Below, in pieces: positions 57,586 to 64,000 of a stretch of 64,000 nucleotides of DNA. Under the pieces are notes generated by a model. The model was given only the letters and a program-made list of their open reading frames with translations. It was not told the DNA's origin and did not search any database. Location: contig MCFE01000081.1 of NCBI GenBank assembly GCA_002104905.1, positions 62,001 to 126,000 on the forward strand. The letters run 5' to 3'. A program made the position numbers and the translations under genes. How positions within the stretch are numbered: the first letter of the stretch is position 1; each line of letters opens with the position of its first letter. The DNA comes from Basidiobolus meristosporus CBS 931.73 (taxonomy: Eukaryota > Basidiobolomycota > Basidiobolomycetes > Basidiobolales > Basidiobolaceae).

Positions 57586-59154
57586 CTAAACGTTGGTTGG
57601 ATTTGGTTGATTCCCCTTCTCCTTGCGCTTTCGGTTGGCTTCTTGTGCCCAACTCTGCATGTCTACCTCGGTGGTTTCGTATTTCTGAAGCCAGGGGTGT
57701 GCCTATTCAGCAAAGTCAGAAAAGGAACGCCTGGAGGCTGTCTATTGGGCAAGATGCTTACCAACAACTCCGAGTAATTTGGCCTCATCTTGGGATTCTT
57801 GATCAGGCTAGAGGGATGGGATAGGTAAGCGACAAATGCCAGGTTAGTTCCAAATGACTTGCTACCAACTAACCACTGAGCAACAAAGTGTCTGCAATCC
57901 TCCGAAAACCTATCTTCGGGAAGTGGTAATGGGTTCCCAGCAACGATCGCTCTGATTTGAGCGAATGGCGAGTCGAAGGTTTCCGACGGATAGGGATATC
58001 TTCCAAGTGCCAACTCAAGGATAGAAAGGCCAAGTGACCACACATCTGACTGGACCGTGTAGGATTCGGCGGTACTAGAGGTGATTCTTTCGGGCTAATA
58101 TCGATGGTTACGAAGCAATCAGATGGTCTCGATCAAAAGGAACTACTTACTGCCATATAACTCTGACACCCAATGTGAGTTTTGGCTAGCGACTGGATCA
58201 GTTGTCCAGACACGCCAAAATCGCACAACTTCACTTGGCCTTTGGAATTGACCAGGACATTTGTAGGCTTGACATCTGGGAAGAAACCGGCTTGTTAGGC
58301 AGTGTCGAGAAACCCTTTGGAAATGCGCGAATACCTCTATGGATGATGGAAAGGTCGTCCTTCAAAAACTTCAGTCCTTTGATTATCTACGTCGCATACA
58401 CTTTAGTCAGCACTTCCCATGTCGAGGCAAACTTGCGAATGACTCTATACAAACCGATAAAGTGATTTTGGCAAGTACGTCCTCTGATACACCCTCGTGG
58501 TATAATTTATCCAACGAGCCACAATCCATATTCTCCATGCAATAGTACACACACGACTCTATAAAGAAAGCACCATAGAACTCTACGATATAAGGTGATT
58601 GTGATTTGTGCAAGACGTCCAACTCCATCAAGATTTGGTTCAGCTTCGCCTGGTCCAATTCAAGGCGGATTTCCTAATGAAATAAACGATGTACGTTAGT
58701 GCGGATCCGGGGGAAACTGCGAATATCGGACGGGAAATAGGCGTGTGACAGGAGACGCATCCGACAGATGTATGAGGCGTGGCTCAAACCTAACCTTCAT
58801 GGCCATGGTTACGTTGGTTGGCTTGTGGAAAACTCGTTGGACAACCCCATATTGTCCCTTGCCGAGTTCTTCCTCTAACACCAACTCGTCAATGTTGATT
58901 TTGTAGCTGTTTCCGTTGCTGAAATCGACACCTTGAGCGTGAAGAACTGCCTTGCCATTGAAATTAAGTTTACCAGAAGGATCACTAAGTGTTTTAGGGT
59001 TACGAGGGTTAGTTTGGAAAGAGGGGATCTGGTGAGCATGGTCTACTTACACGAATTTCGAGAAATTGGCGAATGGGGAAGGACCAGGTGGCAATGCGGG
59101 TAGGCCACCAAGTCCTTTGCCCATCATGCCTAGATTGAGCTTTGGGTGCTTCAT
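57586..59154 (-). CDS. MAP kinase kinase, Pbs2/Wis1 type
   Basis: Read on the minus strand with several introns. The short N-terminus ([17 protein letters not shown]) leads to the Pbs2/Wis1-specific segment [19 protein letters not shown]. The kinase domain has [12 protein letters not shown] (P-loop), MAMKEIRLELD (catalytic Lys), [20 protein letters not shown], the HRDVKPTNV catalytic loop (split after HR by an intron), [44 protein letters not shown] and the tail [19 protein letters not shown]. These place it with MAPKKs of the osmostress (HOG/Sty1) pathway. The predicted protein is much shorter at the N-terminus than yeast Pbs2, although upstream exons cannot be excluded. The gene converges on the EFA6-like gene. 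Confidence 0.88.
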
Positions 59155-60118
59155 TTTTATGGTTTTCTAACCGATAGAATATGGTTCGTAAAGACCGGGT
59201 TGAATTAGAAATCACTAAAAAACGCATCAGAGCCCTGAATTAGTGCACCGCATCAACCGGGTGGGGCGGAACAAGTGCTTACCAAACAAACTGGCTATCT
59301 AATCTCACAATGTACAGTTGCAAGAAGGAAGTGGATATGTCCAAAATCGGTTTTGTACAAGCGTTGAAACAGTCAGGAATAAGTGTAGAAGCTCAGTCAA
59401 ACAAATGGCGCTCGCTGAAGGTGGTGTGGACTAGTGAGCGCTGGATGGAATTGGATGAGGTAAGAGCAATTTACCAATAAGAGCCCGCGGACTCAATTAA
59501 GAAAGTTACCTTGAAAAGGCCCATCAATTTAGCGCACAGAAATCCATCGCAATTGAGGAAAAATACCCGCCTTTGGTGAACTAGGGGTAGACACAGGTAA
59601 GTTCGATGGGTAGTTTGGGTGAGTGGAAGGCGAACAAGTAAAACATAATCTTGGATGAAACGTTGGGTAGTGCAATCTTACGAATCCATATATTTAATTG
59701 AATTGGGAGATATTAGAAAAACCAAAACCGATTTGAAGTTAACCCATTTTAGCAAGCGATGTGTGGGTCACTTGTGGGAAAATCGGGCGTAATCAGCAAG
59801 GAATCCACCACTGTTCTATATCCCCCTAACTGGTAAAGACACCTCAGAAGCCCATTAGTAATATTAATCTATCCGGCCCTTCAGCAATAATAACCCATCC
59901 GACCCTCTAGTAACAATAATCCATCTACTGATCAATTAATGCGGATGATTCTTCCGAGAGGCTAAGCTAAGAAAACTTTGATTTTTAATTCGACAAGTTG
60001 AAAAGAATCTACAATGACGAGAACTCGACAACATCTATATCTCGATTGAAATGAAGTTATCAAACCAAACGCAAACCACACGTGTAGCTATGGAATGGCA
60101 ATGCTGAGGACAATATGC
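59155..60118. other. Intergenic, no gene recognised
   Basis: Upstream region of the MAPKK and 3' flank of TOM5. Repeated short motifs (CATCCGACCC, AATAATCCATC) near 59870-59930 hint at a small tandem repeat. No coding feature is supported. Confidence 0.4.
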
Positions 60119-60338
60119 TTAGAAGAGCTTCTGAGCGTATTCGATGGCGAAAGGAACTAGGGTAAACAAACTGCGGTTAGAACCGTGGCCTAGATCTGGT
60201 CAATATTTCAAAAAGCATACCCAAGCGAATGGCGGCTACGAGAGTAACAAAGTTGGTGAAGTTGGACACGGTCTTCTTGCGGTTCATGGCCTTCTCTTCT
60301 TCAGAGACCTTAGGGGGTTGTGGTTGCATGCCGAACAT
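60119..60338 (-). CDS. TOM5: TOM complex small subunit Tom5
   Basis: A two-exon small gene: exon 1 at 60221-60338, exon 2 at 60119-60156. It encodes 51 residues starting MFGMQPQPPKVSEEEKAMNR, with a helix that becomes a hydrophobic segment (FTNFVTLVAAIRLV) and ends PFAIEYAQKLF. Length, acidic N-terminus, single C-terminal membrane anchor and the final P-F-x-I-x-Y-A/V motif fit fungal Tom5, a tail-anchored subunit of the mitochondrial outer-membrane translocase. A different acceptor 16 nt upstream would introduce a stop, so the CCCTAG acceptor is used. Confidence 0.72.
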
Positions 60339-60645
60339 GGTGGAAGACTGCGGAGTTGAGAAAATGGACAAAGACAAATCTCCTTCCGAGTTGCGGTAAA
60401 AGGCTTAAATTTTCGTCTCCCCTCCGGGGTGCACCCCACTTTTTCGCATGATTCATCGAGTGGCCGCATTGGGTGATTTTTTTCTTTCCAAGCAAGTTGA
60501 CGCGAGTAAATAATCCTTAGAGAAGTTCAAGCCTATCGCATATCCACAAGAGTATTTATTCAGATACAACATTACGAGAAGGATTGCGTACATTTGACAA
60601 GTAGGAGAGGACAGGATGATTGATAAACATTAACTACACGCTAAT

Positions 60646-61072
60646 TTAGTTATCCTCAACAACCTCGGTTTGGAGTCCCTTGAAGGTGGTAACAGGGACA
60701 AAGGTAACGTAGGTGTAGAGCTTCTCCTTGGCATCTTCGTCATCATTACGTCTGCGAGCAAGACGAACACGAATACGGCGTTGGACGTTACGGATACCGT
60801 GGCTCCAAACTTGCTTGTTGACGGAGGGGTCCAGACGGACATCGACAGTGCCCATTTGCTTGGAGGCAAAAGCCTTGATGGCCTTGACAGCAGTGGGGGC
60901 CTTCTTCTTGAAGGAACTATTCAAATTGGTTAGAATCGAGCATGGTGGGTGTTGATGTTGTGGCAGTTGCTGCTTACCGGTCGTGAATAAGCTTGTGAAG
61001 ATGGATGGTGTACTCTCTGGTTACAACATCGGAGAGGGTAGAACGCTTGGTACCTTTTTGTTCCTTGGCCAT
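60646..61072 (-). CDS. RPL31: 60S ribosomal protein eL31
   Basis: Two exons (60978-61072 and 60646-60916) with the intron at 60917-60977. The protein starts [20 protein letters not shown], continues [12 protein letters not shown], then [40 protein letters not shown], and ends [17 protein letters not shown]. This is the full length and order of eL31, a protein near the ribosomal exit tunnel. It is divergently arranged with the phosducin-like gene, with about 330 bp between start codons. Confidence 0.97.
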
Positions 61073-61400
61073 TGCTATTGTCGCGTAGGTGGGGGGTTAA
61101 TGAATGGATGCACAAACGTGATCAAAGATTCTGCAGACGTACCGAAAATAAACACTGGATGAACAGCGGAAGAGAGAGAGAACCAGGCAGGCTCTAGATG
61201 TCTTGTAATTGAGACGAATTCGATTCCGTATTTGGAAATGGCCTCGACACCGAGTCATCTTTTTCTTCCAGCAAGTTGATTAAACAGCACATAGAACAAA
61301 CAGCCTCGATTTCATTGCCTCAATGGAATGACAAAAATTTCCTTCGTACTTAAGGCAGCTAACCGGGAATCCACAATTCACCGCGAACACCGCTTTCGAG
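61073..61400. promoter_or_regulatory. Shared divergent promoter of eL31 and PLP2
   Basis: The 328-bp gap separates two outward-facing start codons. No TATA box is obvious. A GAGAGAGAG-like purine run lies near 61168-61180. Confidence 0.5.
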
Positions 61401-62282
61401 ATGAATCCCGACGAAGACACCGAATGGAATGATATCCTCCGTGCGAAGGGTATCCTCCCTCCCAAAAATGAAATCACTGAGGAGCAGATCCTGGATGCCT
61501 TGGATGAAGTGATCGCTGAAGCCAACTCCAAAAAGTTAGAGGACAAGGACTTGGATGAACTTGACGAGCTGGAGGATGAGGAGGATGAGAGGGTTTTGTT
61601 GGAATACCGGTCGGTACCCCCAGAGAAATGCGTATTTCCCCCGATTGTGTAGTAACCCAATCTCCTTAAAGCATGAAGAGGATGGCGGAGATGCAGGCCC
61701 AAGCAGAAAAAGATGTCTTCGGCGAGCTCAACCAAATCTCTGAGCAAGATTTCGTTAAAGAGGTCACGGAAGCCAGTAAAGAAGTTGCAGTGGTTGTGCA
61801 TCTCTTTAAGGACCAGTAAGTGGCCTCCTATCTTTGGAATGTACGCTAGCTAAGTGAGGCTCACATTCACCGTTAGGTATCCAGCCTGTCGTTTAATGAA
61901 TGCACATCTCGCTACGCTAGCGCAGAAATACAAGTCGACCAAATTCGTGAAGATCATATCGGATCATTGTATTCATGGCTATCCTGATCAAAACCTTCCT
62001 ACCCTTCTTATCTACGTCCAAGGAGATCTAAGAAAGCAACAGATCGGCTTGTTGGGCCTTGGTGGAATGAACATGAAGCCAGAGGGTAGGTCTTTCTTAC
62101 TGTGTGTCCGCTTTATGCAGGATCTTAACTTGAATGGTTAATTCCTAGATCTGGAGATACTGCTCCATGGTGCTGGTGCAATCGAGGGCTATGTCCCAAC
62201 CCGCTCTGCAGAGCCAAGTAAAAAGCAGTTCACCATATATAGTAATACAGCCTTGAGCGATGATGAGGATTCCGACTATTAA
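61401..62282 (+). CDS. PLP2: Phosducin-like protein (PLP2/PDCL3 family)
   Basis: Four exons: 61401-61609, 61672-61815, 61877-62085, 62147-62282. The N-terminal helix domain has MNPDEDTEWNDILRAKGILP and an acidic coil (KLEDKDLDELDELEDEEDER). The thioredoxin-like domain has VTEASKEVAVVVHLFKDQYP, ACRLMNAHLATLAQKY, FVKIISDHCIHGYPDQNLPT and LLIYVQGDLRKQQIGLLGLG. The C-terminus is acidic and ends DDEDSDY. This is the class II phosducin-like protein, a CCT chaperonin co-chaperone for actin and tubulin folding. Length and domain order match the family. Confidence 0.93.
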
Positions 62283-62522
62283 AAAGATCCCGAATCTTAA
62301 TCAATAAATCGATTTTTAATGTTATTCTATTGGCACAGAGCCCCAACCATTATTATCAAATCTCCCCAGGATATCCTAGCGAACAGTGTCCTACGATTTT
62401 ATGTGGGGCACATCAATTTTTTGAGGAACAAAGGTTGGGTCATAGTATCAAGTTAGTTCAGATAGATAGCTTGTTTAGCGCTGTTGTGTTTGCTTTAGTT
62501 TCTACCTAGAGAAGAAAGCAAT

Positions 62523-63234
62523 ATGTCCAGACAACTACTCAGATTTCGTAACGTTGGAAGTTTACTCACTCGTCAAAATGGCCCCATCAGTAGCGTAAAG
62601 AACACTCGTACATTGGCTTCTCAAAGTGATGCTCACCACGAACAGCATAACTTTCCTGTTGAAGGTTGGTATCCACTTTAGTGGGGAAATCTCGTTGACA
62701 ATATTTGTACCTATTGCGCTGGCGCCTTTGAAGTGATCTTGAAAGTAACACGCCATCGGTTATATAGATTTCTCCGGCGGTTTCTGGAAAGGTACTCTTC
62801 TTGTTATCGGTGGCATCTTTGCTTGGTCCAAGTTAGATGAGTCCCTTCTGAGCAAATCGGAGGTATTTTCTTTTTCCTGTCTGCACCCTGTTTCCTCGAA
62901 ATTCATTCGTGTTTCTTCAGCAACACCCTATCACTAAATTCATCGAGCGTTTCATGACTCCCGAGGAAGTGTGGAGAGACATCAACCAAAAGGAATTGAA
63001 ATTGGTTGCCGACTATGTTGAGGATAGCTTCCTTTTGAGAGAGGATGTTCGTCCTAAGTACCGTGCCCTACGCTATCCTGAGTACGTTATTATAAATGAA
63101 CCAGATACAACAAAAATGCCTGAAATTTAACCAACGTTGTTTATAGGATGTTCGAACGTGCTTCACCTCACTTCCTCGTTGCTGGTGAACAAGCTGACCT
63201 TTCAGACTTGGTTCTCAAGGGACACCGCTACTAA
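62523..63234 (+). CDS. Complex I accessory subunit, NUXM (17.8 kDa)-like
   Basis: Four exons (62523-62664, 62768-62862, 62921-63081, 63147-63234) encode about 161 residues. An Arg-rich presequence (MSRQLLRFRNVGSLLTRQ) and a His-rich stretch precede a single membrane span (GGFWKGTLLVIGGIFAWSKL). A soluble tail with a charged helix ends ALRYPEMFERASPHFLVAGE, then ADLSDLVLKG. The tail pattern RYPEMF..SP...AG..ADLS recalls fungal NADH:ubiquinone oxidoreductase 17.8-kDa subunits. The family call is from memory of that pattern; a mitochondrial inner-membrane protein is the safer statement. Confidence 0.6.
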
Positions 63235-63877
63235 ACAGCCTCCTTTCAAAACGCATGTTAATCCTTATTCAACTTTTTAACACTACCTTCCAATTTCCAT
63301 CTCACATAACTCATGCAAGTTGAGGTTATGTCGGTCAATAAAGACATTATAACTTTGACTAGTATTATTACCCTTGAAAGCAACAGACATCCATCGCCAA
63401 TAGCCGCTTGGCTTTAATCACGATTTTAATTAAGCATGGCTTAACTATTACGGAATCATTCAAGATAGAAATAGTCTGTTGGAGAATCAAGTGCCGCACA
63501 TCATGAAACATGTCCCCAGGCCATTTTAGAAAATACCCTAAAACACACAGGTTCAATCAATATTGGGTGTGCTCGAACTAATATAGCATGAATTTAACCT
63601 AAAGGAGGAGTGCCGTTTGTGCCCCGTCACATCAAGAGTTCGCTGACGTAGGGGAATTCCAAGATCATCGATCTGTCAAACCAACAATGAGCTCCTGGAA
63701 CCAGGGTTAGAGTGTAAAGATAGTATTATTTTATTATAAACGTTCAGGCATATACAACGATATACATCGACCAGATAGTGAAGCAAAATGGGAGTTCGGT
63801 AAACTAGCTTCGAGGCATTCCAGTAAAGTGATGCAGACGGGATTGTTGATTGTGGGAGGCTTGCAATGCGAAATGAC
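63235..63877. other. Intergenic, no gene recognised
   Basis: Space between the NUXM-like gene and the 3' end of the next minus-strand gene. Only short frames; nothing else supported. Confidence 0.4.
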
Positions 63878-64000
63878 TTAGTTGTATTTGTTCTTTAGAG
63901 GAAGGGCAGGGCGGTCGTCTTCATCTTCTTGATCATTACTCAATGAAAGGGCATTGACTGCTTGATCAATGGGGAACTCTTCCAGAGTATCGAAGGTGGC
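63878..64000 (-). CDS. C-terminal exon of an unidentified gene, cut by window edge
   Basis: The minus strand is open from the right edge to a TAA at 63878. It encodes TLEEFPIDQAVNALSLSN, then an acidic run (DQEDEDDRP) and a short basic end (LPLKNKYN). Forty residues are too few to assign a family. An exon boundary within this stretch cannot be excluded. Confidence 0.45.
   Translation of the reverse strand, partial: ATFDTLEEFPIDQAVNALSLSNDQEDEDDRPALPLKNKYN

Noticed and set aside
61280-61801. Minus-strand Ser-rich ORF of 173 codons
   Set aside because: Antisense of the acidic PLP2 N-terminus; the poly-Ser run is the complement of Glu/Asp codons.

Overview
The window looks like nuclear DNA from an early-diverging filamentous fungus. 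Genes carry many short spliceosomal introns (about 40-75 nt, GT..AG). The gene set is fungal: a Pbs2/Wis1-type MAPKK, a PCL-type cyclin, VPS27, TOM5 and a NUXM-like complex I subunit. It also contains MED23 and an EFA6/PSD-type Sec7-PH exchange factor, which the ascomycete yeasts lack or keep only in reduced form. I favour a Zoopagomycota/Mucoromycota-grade fungus; the phylum is inference.

Region 1 (1-about 23.9 kb) is an AT-rich transposon graveyard without host genes. It holds: (a) a minus-strand Ty1/Copia element with an open pol running off the left edge, a 370-bp LTR and a primer site matching the initiator tRNA-Met anticodon arm; (b) a decayed minus-strand Copia element (8.4-13.25 kb) with 349-bp LTRs and a nested solo LTR in its gag; (c) pieces of an element I cannot classify, with an inverted pair of coding units (5.5-7.4 and 13.5-16.5 kb) and a dispersed non-coding module (4.7, 16.7, 20.9 and 22.0-22.9 kb); (d) solo, partial and internally deleted Copia copies.

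Region 2 (25.4-43.2 kb) is a gene-dense island: PCL cyclin, INO80 subunit IES2/INO80B, a possible APC2 fragment, a C2H2 zinc-finger gene with a frameshift, MED23, the OMA1 metallopeptidase, VPS27 (ESCRT-0) and mitoribosomal protein mL38. Apart from the zinc-finger gene all point right.

Region 3 (43.2-54.2 kb) is gene-poor. Its main feature is a 0.9-kb inverted repeat (44.9-45.8 and 49.95-50.8 kb), each arm carrying the same roughly 75-codon ORF, around a 4.2-kb spacer with a small protein built from a duplicated 40-residue module. Old LTR relics and a dispersed repeat follow at 51.7-53.0 kb.

Region 4 (54.4-64 kb) is a second gene-dense island: EFA6/PSD-type ARF GEF (+), Pbs2-type MAPKK (-), TOM5 (-), ribosomal protein eL31 (-) divergent from phosducin-like PLP2 (+), a NUXM-like complex I subunit (+), and the C-terminal exon of a further minus-strand gene cut by the right edge.

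The host genes are housekeeping functions (transcription and chromatin, endosomal sorting, mitochondrial quality control, import and translation, osmostress signalling, ARF activation) and do not form a pathway cluster. All names come from reading conserved motifs in translations by eye; no database search was run.
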